64,000 nucleotides of DNA from Phytophthora quininea (GCA_011947345.1 JAAVTG010000623.1:232854-296853), one strand, 5' to 3'; positions 1 to 12,114 are shown, counted from the first letter of the stretch. Program-made: numbers and translations. Notes: generated by a model from the letters alone, not told the origin.

Positions 1-56
1 ACAGGATTTTACTAAACAATAAAGTCACTGGTTGGCAAAGTACGTCACTTTCGACA

Positions 57-1223
57 ATGGCAACCACGGCGCTGTCCGACTACGTCTTGCTGCTGGGCTC
101 CAGCCAGGAGAACGAACTGCTCGTGGCCGATGCATCCACTGGCGGCCAATTGTACTGCTTTAAAAACTGCCGCGCGGCACAGAACGGCGTACACGCGGTG
201 CCCCGTACCGACCACTTAGTCGCCGTCCAAGACGGCAAGCTGGCGCTCAACCTCTGGAACTGGGGCAAGGACATGCCCGTGTGGAAGTGCCACGTGGCCG
301 AGAAGATGGGACCCGTCACCTCCTCCAGTTGCGGCAATTTCTTATTCGCAGGTGCCGAGTCGGGCAAAGTTTACGTCTGGGACGTCAAGACCGGCGAGTT
401 GGTGACGGTGTTCGACGCCCACTACAAGCGAGTTTCCGCCTTGGCGTTGACGTCGGACGATTCCCACTTGGTGACGGCTGGAGAGGACGCCATCGTCCAC
501 GTGTGGAGACTCGTGGACTTGTTGGACGAACCGGACGCAGCTTCCAGTTTCCAACAAGGAGTGACTCCGGTCGTGAGCTTTACGGACCACGTGCTGCCGG
601 TGACGGCGCTGCATGTCGGCCTGGGAGGAGTGAACGCTCGCATCTACACTGCGTCGCTAGACCGGACCTGCAAGATTTGGACGCTCAGCTCGTCGCAGTG
701 TCTGTACAGTGTCTCGTGTCCGTCCTACGTCAACGCCTGCGTGGCGGACCCCATGGAGCAGCGGTTGTTCATGGGCTGTGGCAACGGGAAGATCTACTCG
801 CTGGATTTAAATGCTGCAGCGACGTCGGTCACGGCTGCGACTGCTCGTGTCGCCAATGCGTCGACTGCGCCGACTGCGAATGGATCGCCCTGGGGACCGG
901 AAGCTTTGCTGCCGGACGCGTTTGAAGGACATGAGAGCAGTGTGACGTCGATGCAGATTCACGCCAGCGGCGCGTTCCTGGTGTCTGGAGATGAAAGCGG
1001 CGTCGTGCGAGTTTGGGACAGCTTGAGTCGCCAGTCACTGCGCACGATCAAACTGTTCAAGGGCAAGGTGACGGCGCTAGTGCTGCTCCCTCGACCACGA
1101 CATCTTTTCCGTCAGGCCAAGACGCCGTTCACATTGGAGAACGAAGACCCAGACGACCTGCTTGCCACACCGCTACCAGTTGCCCCGTTGAAGAAGTATA
1201 TGAACGCCTCGAACGACAATTAG
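57..1223 (+). CDS. WD40 protein, IPI3/WDR18-like
   Basis: This is a 388-residue intact ORF starting at the first ATG. It carries WD40 repeats: clear blades include a V-x-V-W-D-V-K-T-G-E motif near residue 105, an H-Y-K-R-V-S-A-L block followed by V-H-V-W, an R-T-C-K-I-W blade and a V-R-V-W-D blade near residue 320. The spacing and the short C-terminal tail resemble Ipi3/WDR18, the beta-propeller subunit of the Rix1/PELP1 complex that acts in pre-60S ribosome maturation in the nucleus. Length fits that family (about 400-550). Assignment to Ipi3 rather than another small WD40 protein is from pattern recognition. The next gene is on the same strand 178 bp away. Confidence 0.75.
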   Translation: MATTALSDYVLLLGSSQENELLVADASTGGQLYCFKNCRAAQNGVHAVPRTDHLVAVQDGKLALNLWNWGKDMPVWKCHVAEKMGPVTSSSCGNFLFAGAESGKVYVWDVKTGELVTVFDAHYKRVSALALTSDDSHLVTAGEDAIVHVWRLVDLLDEPDAASSFQQGVTPVVSFTDHVLPVTALHVGLGGVNARIYTASLDRTCKIWTLSSSQCLYSVSCPSYVNACVADPMEQRLFMGCGNGKIYSLDLNAAATSVTAATARVANASTAPTANGSPWGPEALLPDAFEGHESSVTSMQIHASGAFLVSGDESGVVRVWDSLSRQSLRTIKLFKGKVTALVLLPRPRHLFRQAKTPFTLENEDPDDLLATPLPVAPLKKYMNASNDN

Positions 1224-1400
1224 CCAGCCATTTTGACAGAGTTCATGGATCAATAGACAGACATTGCATTCCGACAATCGCTTTTATTTCCAGCTCAATG
1301 GCGCCTGTATTTTCGTCCTTGGGACGTGGCGAAGAAGGACTTGGCGACGTTGGTGATGCACAACACGATAGCATCTCTGCGCTGAAAGGCTTGATCCATC

Positions 1401-1821
1401 ATGATGGACGATGGCTCGGTGAGAGAAGCGCAGCCTGCGGGCGAGTTCGAGGAGATGACGACGCCAAAGCTGCAGGAGCGGATGGACAGAGCCACCGACA
1501 ACCAGGTTTGCTGTGAAGAGCATTCCTTTGGTGTTGCGTTTGGTGTTGACCTCAGCGTTTGTTTTGCAGGAGCGACAACTGGATGCCATCTATTCGGGCG
1601 TCAAGCGACTCCACCAGGCAGCCAACGCCACCAACGACGAAGTCATCTCGCAGAACGCCATGCTGGAACACATCAGTGTGCAAGTTGGCGACACGGACGC
1701 GGCCGTGCAGGAGCAGACCAAAGCTGCCCGCAAAGTCGTCTCGGCACACCGCAAGCTCGGCTGCTACTACGTGATCATCATGCTGCTGGCTGCAACTCTG
1801 CTGGTAGTCATCTTCATTTAG
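1401..1821 (+). CDS. Tail-anchored Qc-SNARE, two exons
   Basis: Exons are 1401-1505 and 1570-1821, with a 64-bp GT-AG intron at a codon boundary, giving 118 residues. After about 35 acidic N-terminal residues comes one SNARE heptad region (about residues 36-95) with a central E-V-I-S-Q-N-A-M-L segment supplying the ionic-layer Gln. A hydrophobic C-terminal anchor of about 18 residues follows and ends at the stop codon. This is the layout of small Qc-SNAREs (Bet1/SFT1/syntaxin-8 class) that mediate vesicle fusion in the secretory or endosomal pathway. Which compartment cannot be told from sequence alone. The start is the first Met of a Met-Met pair in the only exon-1 frame that splices cleanly. 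Confidence 0.75.
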
Positions 1822-2095
1822 GAAGCAGATAAGACATCCCAATATCAATTCAGGAAGAACAGCATGATCAGTCTTGTGTTAGAATAGTGTTTGTTGATTG
1901 ATTCACCATTGCGATATCTCCTGGTGCTACTGAAAGCCATGTGGGTCCAACAGAGCAAAGTGGTGGAGAGTGTCAGCGACACCTTTCAGCACAATGAAAG
2001 CGCTCAGTACAGAGAGCGCTATCTCTGCTGCGACTCAAACAGCCTCAGCACACAACAGCTTTGAGCACTACAGTAGGCGAAAAGGAAGTACCAAC

Positions 2096-2904
2096 CTAGT
2101 AACGGTAGGTCTCCGGCTTGAAGGGGCCCGTGGGCTTCACGCCAATGTACTCGGCCTGCTCGTCCGACAGCACCGTCAGCTGAGCGCCGAGGTTGTCCAG
2201 GTGCAGACGAGCGACCTTCTCGTCCAGCTCCTTGGGAGCACGTACACCTTACCGGTGGCGTACTTGCCCGTGTCACGCTCCTTCCAGAGCTCGATCTGAG
2301 CCAGGGTCTGGTTGGTGAACGAGTTGGACATGACGAAGGACGGGTGGCCCGTGGCGCAGCCCAAGTTGAGCAGGCGGCCCTCAGCCAGGACGATGACGGC
2401 GTGGCCGTCCTCGAACACGAAGCGGTCCACCTGGGGCTTGATGTTCTGGCGCTTGGAGATCTTCATGACGCCAGCCATGTCGATCTCGTTGTCGAAGTGG
2501 CCAATGTTGCCAACAATAGCGTTGTTCTTCATCTTGAGCATGTCCTTGGCCATGATAATGTCCTTGTTGCCAGTGGTGGTGATGAAGATGTCGGCCTCAG
2601 ACACGACCGTCTCGAGACGGACGACCTGGAAGCCTTCCATGCAGGCCTGCAGGGCGCAGATAGGGTCCACCTCCGTCACGTAGACGACCGAACCGGCAGC
2701 CTTCATGGCCTGGGCGCAACCCTTGCCGACGTCGCCGAAGCCGCAGATCACGACGCGCTTACCGGCCAGCATGACGTCGGTAGCACGCATGATGCCATCG
2801 GGCAGCGAGTGGCGGCAGCCGTACAGGTTGTCGAACTTGGACTTGGTGACCGAATCGTTGACGTTGATGGCCGGGAAGAGCAGTGAGCCGTTCTTCTCCA
2901 TCTG

Positions 2905-2937
<33 letters not shown>

Positions 2938-3540
2938 CGAGACACCCTTGCAGCGCTGGGCGATCTTGGTCCACTTCTTGGGGTCGCTCTTGAGCGTGCG
3001 GGCGATGATGTTGAGCACGCACTTCATCTCGGCGTTGTCGGTCGAGTTGGCATCGGGCACGGCGCCGTTCTCGGCGAAGGCCTTCTCGGCCTTGAAGCCC
3101 TCGTGGATCAGCAGCGTCATGTCGCCACCGTCGTCCACGATGATGTCGGGGCCGTCGCCCTTGCCGTCGTCCGAGGGCCACGTGATGGCGTTCAGAGTGC
3201 ACTCCCAGTATTCCTCGAGGGTCTCGCCCTTCCAGGCGAACACGGCGGCCGAGTTGTCGCGGGCGATGGCGGCGGCGGCGTGGTCCTGCGTGGAGAAGAT
3301 GTTGCAGCTGCACCAGCGCATGTCTCCGCCCAGAGCCTTGAGCGTCTCGATCAGCACGGCCGTCTGGATGGTCATGTGCAGCGAGCCGGCCACGCGGGCG
3401 CCCTTGAGGGGCTGCGAGGGGCCGTACTCGGCGCGGCTCTGCATGAGGCCAGGCATCTCGATCTGCGCGATCTCGATCTCCTTGCGGCCGAAGTCGGCGA
3501 GCGAGATGTCCGCCACGCGGTAGTCACCAAGGGAAGCCAT
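2096..3540 (-). CDS. S-adenosyl-L-homocysteine hydrolase
   Basis: This enzyme hydrolyses S-adenosylhomocysteine to adenosine and homocysteine in the methyl cycle, with bound NAD. The start is the ATG at 3540, giving the conserved beginning [11 protein letters not shown]. Visible landmarks are the [11 protein letters not shown]-binding loop, the [15 protein letters not shown] block and the roughly 40-residue insertion (around W-P-S-D-D-G-K-G-D) typical of plant and protist forms. About 55 residues before the end the frame is lost at a three-G run (2234-2236). Adding one base returns the standard C-terminus ending F-K-P-E-T-Y-R-Y at the TAG at 2096-2098. The repaired length, about 481, is normal, so I treat the break as a sequencing error. 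Confidence 0.93.
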
Positions 3541-3569
3541 TGTTGTAAGGGGGTTGTGCTTGAAAGGTC

Positions 3570-3585
3570 GAATTCCAAAGTGAGC
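3570..3585 (-). promoter_or_regulatory. Oomycete initiator-like element upstream of SAH hydrolase
   Basis: On the minus strand the 16 bases read GCTCACTTTGGAATTC. This is close to the published oomycete Inr core (GCTCATTYYNCAWTTT) and lies about 30-45 bp upstream of the ATG at 3540, where such elements usually sit. Confidence 0.4.
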
Positions 3586-3723
3586 CAAAATGACACAAAA
3601 GCGGACAAGAGCGGCTCTGCACCAGTCGTTTGAGGACGTGCTCCAGCGAAAGGGAATTGTTAGACTGGGATGGAGTATGCCTGATAAAACGCTTTTTCTT
3701 GAGATGGGTACACTGTTTGTTCG

Positions 3724-4662
3724 ATGGCGAATGTGAATGACGCACTGATGAGGCGCGGCAAGGAGCTGCTGCTGCGGGCAAACGCAAGCGAACTAGTAAG
3801 CCAGCCAACGATGACAAAGTTCCCAAGAGAAAGAGGAGCTCAACCATGGCGTCGTGGCTCTCTTCCGTCAAGGGAGCCGAGGGAGCAGGCAGACAAGGTC
3901 GCTACGACTGCCGAGCCGGAAGCTGAAGCAAATTTGGGCGTGCTGCCGACGTCTGCTCAGCCCCAGAAGCCGACGCAATCGTATATTGATCTGGGGCAGC
4001 GCGATTTCGGCAAACACGTCACGTGTCCGACGTGCGGACTGCTGTACACTGCAGGGGAGGAAGAGGACGAGCGAGAGCATCAAAAGTTCTGTCGACAAGC
4101 GAAGAGAGGAGTGACGTTCTCCAAGTGGAAGAACGAGCGGGTTAGGAAGACGTTTCCGGATACAGAGGCAAGAATGATTGAAATCTGCGGAGACGACCCG
4201 CCTGCTCATGTGAAGAAATTGATGGAGGTGAAGGCGGTGCTGGACGACGCCTTGGGCTTTGTGGAACAGGAGTCGTTCCTGCAACGCAGTATCTTTGTGT
4301 ACATCCAAGAGCACAAAGTGGTCGGGTGTGTCACGTCGGAGCGGATAACAGAGGCGTTCCAGTTGGATCAGAGCGCGTCGAACTTGGTTGCTGATAGTGG
4401 AGACGACGACTCCATAACTGTCGACGGAGCAGTGACTGCGTCAGCCAAGTCACAACCGGCGGTAGTGGGGATTTGCCAGCTCTGGGTGCACCCCAGGTTC
4501 CGTCGAAAGAGCGTAGCGACGAGGATGGTCGACGCTGTCCGCGAGAAATCCATCTATGGTATGCATGTGGCCAAGAATCTGATTGCCTTCGCCCAGCCAA
4601 CACGAAATGGTTTGCTATTTGCCAAGAAATACCAAGAGCCACGTCAAGTGCTCATTTATTAG
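3724..4662 (+). CDS. ESCO/Eco1-type cohesin acetyltransferase
   Basis: This intact 312-residue ORF has the two-part ESCO/Eco1 layout. A C2H2 zinc finger near residues 100-125 (C-P-T-C-G-L-L-Y then H-Q-K-F-C) lies in the characteristic sequence around F-G-K-H-V-T-C. A GNAT-like acetyltransferase tail contains [13 protein letters not shown] and ends with [15 protein letters not shown]. Family members acetylate Smc3 to establish sister-chromatid cohesion in S phase. The N-terminal 80 residues are low complexity, as in other members. It converges on the GH5 gene downstream with only 111 bp between stop codons. Confidence 0.85.
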   Translation: MANVNDALMRRGKELLLRANASELVSQPTMTKFPRERGAQPWRRGSLPSREPREQADKVATTAEPEAEANLGVLPTSAQPQKPTQSYIDLGQRDFGKHVTCPTCGLLYTAGEEEDEREHQKFCRQAKRGVTFSKWKNERVRKTFPDTEARMIEICGDDPPAHVKKLMEVKAVLDDALGFVEQESFLQRSIFVYIQEHKVVGCVTSERITEAFQLDQSASNLVADSGDDDSITVDGAVTASAKSQPAVVGICQLWVHPRFRRKSVATRMVDAVREKSIYGMHVAKNLIAFAQPTRNGLLFAKKYQEPRQVLIY

Positions 4663-4773
4663 TGAGCATCCATGGTATTCTACGTCAACTTTAACTGTAT
4701 TCGTTTGTTTACCCAAAGAGCTTTCAGAGTCTTGGTTCCCTCATCCCAAACAGAGTCGACCCGATCGTTCTAC

Positions 4774-7007
4774 TTACACACGACCGGAAATGGGCGAGTA
4801 CTCGCGGCGCATACGGTGGCGGCGCCAGCGCAGGACGGCAAAGACCGCCGCGGCCACCGCAGCCACAACCAGCGCAATGAAGCCCAGGATAGCGGCGAAG
4901 CTCCACTTGGCGACCGAGACCAACAAGTGACCCGCCTTGGCGGTCTTCTTGTGGACGGGGATCGCAGAGGGCGATACAGCTGGAAGTTGCGTCGGTGCTG
5001 AGCCCGGAACGGTCAGCAAGTGAGCCGCACCACCGAAATCGCACGTCGCGCCCTTCTCGCGGTTCAAGTGCCAGTACTGGTTGAAGGCCCAGTCGCACTG
5101 CTCCTCCAGCGTCAGGAAGCGCTTCTTAATGTCCGTGCAGTCGATCTCCTGGAAGTTACAGGCGAACGCGAGACCGCTCTTAAGCTCGTACTCGTGCACG
5201 CCGCGTTTGGCACGGCACACGAAGTCTCCGCGATCTTCCTTCATGCAAGCGGACTCGACGCCCTCGCTCTCATGGTAGTCCGACACGTTCTTCGGGAACA
5301 TGCCCTGACGAGCTAGATCTAAGAAGCTCCATTTGCTAGCGAACTCAGTCTTAAAGTTCCAGAAGTACCAGCCGTGGCCCATACTGAACGCGTTCAGCTT
5401 CTTCAACATCAGGGACTTGGTCAGTGCCTTGTCGTCCGGCTGATCGAACGACGTGTCACTAGTGACGGGACACTTGCCGAACGAAGGGCCCGACATGCCT
5501 GTACCGTACGGTCCCTGGATTGGCTTCGTCTTGTCCAAAGGCGTGCCAGGGAAACCCTCACCAAGGTATGTACTGTTAACAGGGCAGTCGACCCAAGTGC
5601 ATTGCACCTTGGGGAAACCCGGAAGGTTGTCGTTGAAGCCGTTGAGCCACATGGCACAGTTGTCTGTAGCGACCGACCACTCACCGACGATCACAGGCAT
5701 CATGGCGTTCTCCATGTCGGAGATGACGTACTTTTGCTGGCAGGCGTTCGAGAAGAAGTCCGCCTCAGTTCCAGGCGGGTTCCAGGCCTGGTAGATGTGC
5801 GTATCAAGCGCAATATCGGGGCATCCCTTGAGGAAGTCAGCCCAGAATTGCAGTCCGAAGCGGAACGAGTCGTGGATGACGAACTTCCACGCTGGGGCCA
5901 AAGCCTTGACGCGTTTGTACGACTTCCAGTAGTACTCCTTCAGCACCTCGATAGGTGTGAGCTCCCATGGCTCATTCACGGGCTCCAACCCAATGATGGC
6001 CTTGTGGGCCTTGTAGCGGTTGATGATGGCCTCCACCGCCACAATGGAGTGGTTCAAGTGGGCGTAGTTGATGCTCGTGTAGTTGTGCGTCTCAACGTTG
6101 AACGTTCCGGCCCATCCAGCCTGACGGATCGGCCAGTGCTCGAAGGTGGTCGTCCCCACAGGCTGGGTACTAGCAATGGACGTCCATTTGACGGACGACG
6201 ACATGCCGCTGTTGTCGAAGCCGTTCTGCGACCCAATGAGGCCGTGGATGTCTAGGAGGATGTCAATATCGTACTCCAAGGCAAGATCCGCCATGTCGTC
6301 CAGCGCCTCCACGGCGCCGTCCGTGCAGCCGGCGTAGGGCTCGTACGGGTTGAACATCCAGTCTCCGACCGGCACGCGGATCGAGTTGACACCCACGGCG
6401 TGCAGCTCAGCGAGGTCCTTCTCCGTGAACCAGCTCTTGTAGTGCTGTCTCAGCTGCTTGTTGGCCTCCTCTTTGCCCAGCGCCGTGCAGAACGTGTAGA
6501 TGTCCATTGCCGTCTTCTCCGGCGCCTTGTCGCCGAATTTCTGCTGCGTGTTGAGGAACTGGTAGAAGAGCGAGGGTGTGATCCACGGCTCCAGCACCAG
6601 CCAGCCGCCGATGTTGACCCGCGCACTTGCTTGTTGAAGGGCGTCGCGTGCGAGTCCTGCGAGCACGTCATGTCCGTGTCGTTGGGCTTGAAGAACTTGA
6701 AGACGCTGCTGTCCTGGCCGAACATGGACGCCTCGCCGTGTTTCCAGTACCACTCGTAGTCCGGGACGTCCGGGGACTCGCGCGGGCCCGGGTCGGGCGT
6801 GGGGGCCGGTGTAGGAGCCTCCGTCGTCTGCTCTGGGGCGGGCGGCGCCGGAGGAGCGTCCTGCGAGTCTTGCTCGCCCTCGGGCGGCGGGTCCATGGCC
6901 ATCAGGTCCACCGACGTGTAGGGCGACGCCTGCCAGGCCGCCTGGGCGTGCGCCAGCGCCAGCAGCGCCACCGCAGCGACGGTCTTGAGCTTGGATCCGA
7001 CCAGCAT
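4774..7007 (-). CDS. GH5 exo-beta-1,3-glucanase, membrane anchored (copy 1)
   Basis: This is a secreted glycoside hydrolase family 5 enzyme of the glucan 1,3-beta-glucosidase type, expected to act on beta-1,3-glucan of the oomycete or host wall. From the ATG at 7007 there is a signal peptide, then a Pro/Thr-rich linker (about residues 35-75). The catalytic domain contains N-I-G-G-W-L-V-L-E-P-W, L-D-I-H-G-L-I-G-S-Q-N-G, the acid/base Glu in E-P-V-N-E-P-W-E and the nucleophile Glu in V-I-V-G-E-W-S. A hydrophobic segment and a basic tail near the C-terminus suggest a cell-surface anchor. The frame breaks once, at a three-C run (6618-6620) just before N-I-G-G-W. One added base gives about 744 residues. 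A paralogue follows in tandem at 7854-9885. Confidence 0.85.
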
Positions 7008-7632
7008 CTTACTGTCTGCACGGCGAATGCGGAAATGAGACTCAAAAGGCCGCACGGCACAAAAGATCTTGAACGGGCCGGAAATTACAGGTATAGCCTA
7101 GTTATCAAAGACGCAAAGGTGCTGATTTTGGAGTCGAGATTTTCAGAAATAGCCCCAACCAGGTTGAAGCCTGTCGTCCGCTCGTCTAAAACTAAGATCG
7201 CAATACTGGGCGGGGCAGGCAGCTCCGCTGGCGATATCTGCCAGCTCAGGGTGCCGCGCTCTCGCCTCTGCGGAAGGCCGGCTTGCCATCAACAGGAAAG
7301 CCTTGGAGCGAACTGCCTGGCATCGTCATATTTGCTTGCACGAAGAGAGAGATCTTCTTCTTCTGCCAGAGCCAGCGACTGCAGGTCCAGTCGTCTAACG
7401 AGGCCGCGGCGATTTGCATGGCCGCCATCGCAAGCACCCACCTCGCATGAGACAACCGAATCGGATGGCCGGCGGTGACGGTCCTCGACGTCGACGTTTG
7501 TCGGCAGCAAGCGAACTTGGTTGTCTTCGGAGACCATGGCATGCCCATCACGACTGAAAGATACGCTTTCCGACCAAGCACCGGACCAGGATCTACACCA
7601 AGCAGCGCTCTAGCAGCAAGATCGACAGCAAG

Positions 7633-7797
7633 ATGACCGGGCTTTACTTGTTGTTGGCTAACCTGTTGAATCCGCGACGATGGCTGATGATGCTGATGCT
7701 GTTGTTGACGTACCACTCGATTGTCGCCAACGGCATGCAGCTCTTGACGGATGCGACGCGCTCGTCCGACGTCAAAATATGTTATCGTATTATGTAG
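7633..7797 (+). CDS. Possible 54-residue hydrophobic peptide
   Basis: This short ORF lies in the 846-bp gap between the two GH5 genes. Most of it is Leu/Met-rich and could form one or two membrane segments. I recognise no family, and a chance ORF is quite possible. Nothing else in this gap (7008-7853) looks like a gene. Confidence 0.2.
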   Translation: MTGLYLLLANLLNPRRWLMMLMLLLTYHSIVANGMQLLTDATRSSDVKICYRIM

Positions 7798-7853
7798 TAG
7801 TTCTCAGTACCGGGACACACGCTGCGAGACGACAGACAACTCACTAGGACTGC

Positions 7854-9885
7854 TTAGACATTCACGACGTGGCCGATCAGCGGCGAGTATTCCTCACGTC
7901 TCCTGTGGCGCGCGACGGCCATGAGCACGGCAAAGCCCACGAGTGCAAACGCCACGCCACCGAGCGTCCACTCGAAGACCTCCTTGCCGACGGCCGTGGC
8001 CAGGAACTCCTGGCGCTCCACGCTCGACGGACTGGCGATAGTCAACAGGTGGGCGGCGCCGCCAAAGTCGCACGTCGCGCCTTCCTCGCGGTGGGCGTGC
8101 CAGTACTTGTTGAACGCCCAGTCGCAGCGCTCCTCCAGGGTGTCGAAGCGCTCCTCGATGTCGGCGCAGTCCACCTCGTCACCGCAAGCAAAGTCCAGGC
8201 CGCTCTCCAGATCGGAGCGGTGCACGCCGCGCTTGGCCGCACAGACCAGTGCGCCTTTATCCTCGACCAGGCAGGCCGAGAAGACTTCCTCGTTACCGCG
8301 ATAGTTGGAAACGTTCTTGGGGAACGCGCCCTTGCGGACGAGGTCCAGGAAGTTCCAGCGCGAGCCAAACTCCGTCTTGAAGTTCCAGAAGTACCAGCCG
8401 TGGCCGGCGGCGAACGCGTTGAGCTTCTTCATATTGAGGTTCCGTGTGAACTTGAGCTCGTCGGAGTCGTCCTGTTGGCCGAAGGACGTATTGCTGGTGA
8501 TCGGGCATTTGCCGAACGACGGACCGGACTGACCGGTGCCGTACGGGCCCTGGATCGGCTTGGTCACGTCCAACGGGGTGCCCGGGAAGCCCTCGCCGAG
8601 ATACGTGCTGTGCACGGGGCACTTGGTCATGCGGCACTGGATGTTGGGGAAGCCCGGCAGGTTGTCGTTGAAGCCGTTGAGCCACATCGCGCAGTTGTCG
8701 GTGCCGAGAGACCACTCGCCCACGATCACGGGCATCATGGCGTTCTCCATGTTGGCGATGTTGTACTTCTGCTGGCAGGCGCTGGAGAAATAGTCCGAGC
8801 GCGTACCGGGGGCGTTCCAGGCCTGGTAGATGTGCGTGTCGAGCGCAATGTCGGGACAACCGCGCATGAACTGCGACCAGTACTGGACGCCGAAGCGGAA
8901 CGAGTCGTGCAGCACAAACTTCCAGTGCGGGGCGCGGGCCTTGACGCGCTTGTACGACTTCCAGTAGTAGTCCTTGAGCAGGTCGATGGGGTGAGCTCCC
9001 ACGGCTCGTTCACAGGCTCGAGGCCGATGATGGCCGGGTGGTCGGCGTACCGGTCGACGATGGCGTGCACCGTCGCGAGCGAGTGGTTCAGGTGCTCGTA
9101 GTTGATGGTCTTGTACGTGTTGGTGGTGGTGTCGAACTCCCCAGCCCATCCAGCCTTGCGGATCGTCCAGTGCTCGAACGTGGTGGTGCCAACGGGACGT
9201 GTGCTGGCAATCGACGTCCACTTGACGTCGGACGACATGCCACTGTTGTCGAAGCCGTTCTGCGAGCCGATCAGCCCGTGGATGTCGAGTAGCAACTCGA
9301 TCTTGTACTTGTACGCCAAATTGGCGACGCGGTCGAGCTCTTTCACGGCGCCGTCGGTGCAACCGATGTACGGCTCGTATGGGTTGAACATCCAGTCGCC
9401 GACAGGCACCCGCAGCGAGTTGACGCCGGCGTCGGCCATCTCCTTGATGTCACTTTCGGTGACCCACGTGGCCCAGTGGATCTTGAGCTGGCGGTTGGCC
9501 TCCTCCTTGCCAAGAGCGGTGCAGAAGGTGTACATGTCCATTGCTGTCTTCTCTGGGGCCTTGTCGCCGTAGCGCTCTTGGGTGCTCAGGAACTGGTAGA
9601 AGAGCGTGGGGTGATCCACGGTTCCAACACCAGCCAACCGCCGAGGTTGGCGCCGCGCACCTGCCGGTTGAATGGCGTGGCGTGGGTGTCGCTGGAGCAG
9701 GTTTGGTTCTCGTCATTGACGCGGAAGTTGGCGAAGAAGTCGAGGTGAGCCGAGGCGCGGGTGAAGACGTGGTCGTTCTCCCAGTACCACTTGGCGTCCT
9801 TGACCTCTGTTTGGTCGGGGGTGTAGGCGGCGGTGGTGGTCAACGCCAACGAAAGCGCCGTGGCAAACTGCAGCAAGAGCTTCAT
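7854..9885 (-). CDS. GH5 exo-beta-1,3-glucanase, membrane anchored (copy 2)
   Basis: This is a tandem paralogue of the preceding GH5 gene with the same order: a signal peptide from the ATG at 9885, a short linker, the GH5 catalytic domain (N-L-G-G-W-L-V-L-E-P-W, acid/base E-P-V-N-E-P-W-E, nucleophile V-I-V-G-E-W-S), a cysteine-containing C-terminal region, one transmembrane helix and a short basic tail. It lacks the long Pro/Thr linker of copy 1. Two frame losses are present, at four-G runs 9608-9611 and 8988-8991. In each case one added base restores a residue string matching copy 1, giving about 677 residues. I infer a functional gene damaged in the consensus only. Confidence 0.83.
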
Positions 9886-11290
9886 ACCGGTAGTTGGATC
9901 AAGTCGAAGCAGGCCGGTCGGTGGTGGTGGATTGGTGGCGGCGAGTGTGCGGCAGGAGTCAAATTTGCAAATGACTCGAGAGCGGAGCCAGCCTCGGACT
10001 CGAACTCGACTCGAAGCTCCGGATCGCAGCCATGTGCACGCTGCTCGTCGCTTGCTGCAGGTCCCGTTTTGCGGCTGTAAAAAGGCAACGAGGCATCACC
10101 GAGGGGAGAGGGCCGCCTCGGCGTCGCAAACGACCAGGATTTGAACGCCGGCGCCGCGTTGACCGACTAGAACTTCAAGGTTTCAAAACCAGCGGCGATA
10201 TCCATGGGGCGGCGTTCTTCGTATGCTACGACAAATGCTTTCGGCGCGGTTTCCTTTCGAGCAAAAGTGGCGGCTCGTGGTGGTGGTTCTTGCCGTTGAC
10301 GACGCTCTGGGGAAAAGTTCACCACCGCCTTGATACTGCGGAGCTACGAGGAGGTGGGGAGCTCCCCAGCCGGCCCTCTGCCATCCTCCCCAAACATTTT
10401 GGCGCAGCTGCATGCGATAAGCCCCGCGGGAGTGCTCACGAAGGCAAAGCAGGGCGGCACGGCGGAAGAAACGCTGCTGTTGTTCGCTTGCTTTTGGTCC
10501 TGAAATTGTTGAGGGAGGCACTTGAAACGACGTCTTTGCATCTCGGCACCAAGACCTCCAAAAGCTGCATGTCTGGCAGCGTTGCTACGACGACCCAGCG
10601 AAAATGCTGCACCCTGTAGTACCAAACAGAGCACATACTTGTCCTGCGTTGCAGCGGGTTCTGATCTTGCCGGTCGACTAGCGGAGACCGACGCTGAAGT
10701 TTGGTAACGACTGAGAACCAAGCACCAAAAATTGGCGTCGCAGCCCCATAAATGCATGGCTTTTTCGGGCGGCCGGTGGCCTGGGCAATATTTGCACGCT
10801 CCGACCACGTTTTGTGCGCGAGCTGACCCCGCCTGCCTTTGATGTGTGGGGCGTTTGCATCGGTTTTCTGGCCGTGAAAGCGGAGGAGCGCGCAGCCGCG
10901 AGCTGCGTGCAGGGCCTTGAGGGCGAGGCAAGCTCTTCACGGACCAGAACAACAGCGCTCCGCAGCTGGGTCACGAGGAAACTTGCCTACTTTTCTGTGT
11001 GATATGCATCTGCTCGCCGTGCAGCAATCCGAAGGGGAGAAATCAAGCGCTGCTATCCCAGCCCGACGGGCGTCGCAGTCCGCACCCAACGATCCCGTAA
11101 AGGATACTGGTGTTGCAGATGTGTGACCATCTCGAAGAAGAGCTTCCTGTCCGAGTGGTGAGCTCGTTGCAACTTCGACTGCTTGGAGTGCAGAGGAACA
11201 TTTTCGATTGGAAAAGAGGGACCCAAAGGCATCTGAGCCTTCGGCCTCAAGTTCATTTAGCGCCGCGCTTCAATACACAGCACGAAAAAG
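9886..11290. other. GC-rich stretch without a convincing gene
   Basis: The first roughly 100 bp is the GH5 promoter. The rest has several open frames of 60-200 codons on both strands, but they are Arg/Ser/Pro-rich, overlap one another and show no domain or signal peptide. I see no RNA gene and no clear transposon ends. Confidence 0.4.
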
Positions 11291-11299
11291 TAGCCTGCA

Positions 11300-12114
11300 G
11301 GGCTAGCGGTTGCACCGCAGCAACCTGCTTGTCCTCGTTGCCGTCGGTCGAGGGATCGTCTGGTGAGAAGGCACTGCATCATCTGCCTGCTTCAACGACC
11401 GGCGGCTTCTCGTCAATGTTGGTGCTCGCCCAGCCCCATGTTCCGACGTGCTCATCGTGCCCATCGGCGTTAAATGACGCCGACTTGCCAATGTCGCTGC
11501 GAGCAGCTTGTAAACTGCCGCAAAGACACTGAGGCTGCTTGGCCGGAACAAACCAAACACCGATCGCCGGCAATTTGCTCTGGGGACTCCTGCATCTCCA
11601 GACGCCGATCTTCGTCCGCTTGCCGCTCCAAAACGGGCTGCATTGAAGTCCAAATCTTCAAGACTGAGCGCTGATCGCGACGCTGATCATCGTCGTCGGC
11701 CCGCGCCAACAAGTCGGCGACACCCGCCAACCAAGCACGGGGCGACGCTAGGCGCGCAATGCATTGCACAGCGCTTGCTGGACGGCAAAGGAGCGAGACC
11801 TCTCCGCGAGGATTTTAAATCGTCCACGTTGACGGTGACGGTGGAGTCGTGCTCCTTCCGCTCGTAGGTGGCGCGGATCGCCACGCACTGGATCTGGTTG
11901 AGCGAGACGGCGGACTTGGCGCCGCTGGAGAGCTGGCACAGCTGGCGGCCCAGGTCGGTGTCCAGGCTGCGGCGCTCCGAGTCCTCTTCGCTGCTGCTGC
12001 GGGTTCCATTGCCGGTCGGCTGCATTGTCTTAAGCTCTTTGGTACCACGGACCGACTGCCGTTCAATGGCAGCGCGGCTTCATCATCGGCGTTCAGAGGC
12101 TCGTCCTCAAGCAC
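11300..12114 (-). pseudogene. Unrecognised disrupted coding region
   Basis: Protein-like stretches occur in successive minus-strand frames. An acidic N-terminus starts near 12114. Next comes a segment with S-L-D-T-D-L-G-R-Q-L and A-I-R-A-T-Y-E-R-K-E-H-D near 11850-12000. Further on is a charged helix-like run (L-E-R-Q-A-D-E-D-R-R-L) near 11600. Several frame changes would be needed to join them. I do not recognise a family. It may be a host gene with consensus errors or a relic next to the Fanzor element. Confidence 0.3.

Noticed and set aside
2344..3633. Long plus-strand ORFs over the SAH hydrolase gene
   Set aside because: Antisense shadows of a clearly conserved gene.
7869..9101. 410-codon ORF antisense to GH5 copy 2, and a 293-codon one antisense to copy 1 (5374-6255)
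   Set aside because: Both are shadows of GC-rich coding sequence on the opposite strand; composition is Val/Arg/Gly-rich with no domain.
10032..10952. 195- and 202-codon ORFs on opposite strands
   Set aside because: They overlap each other, have Arg/Gly/Ser-rich composition and no recognisable motif.
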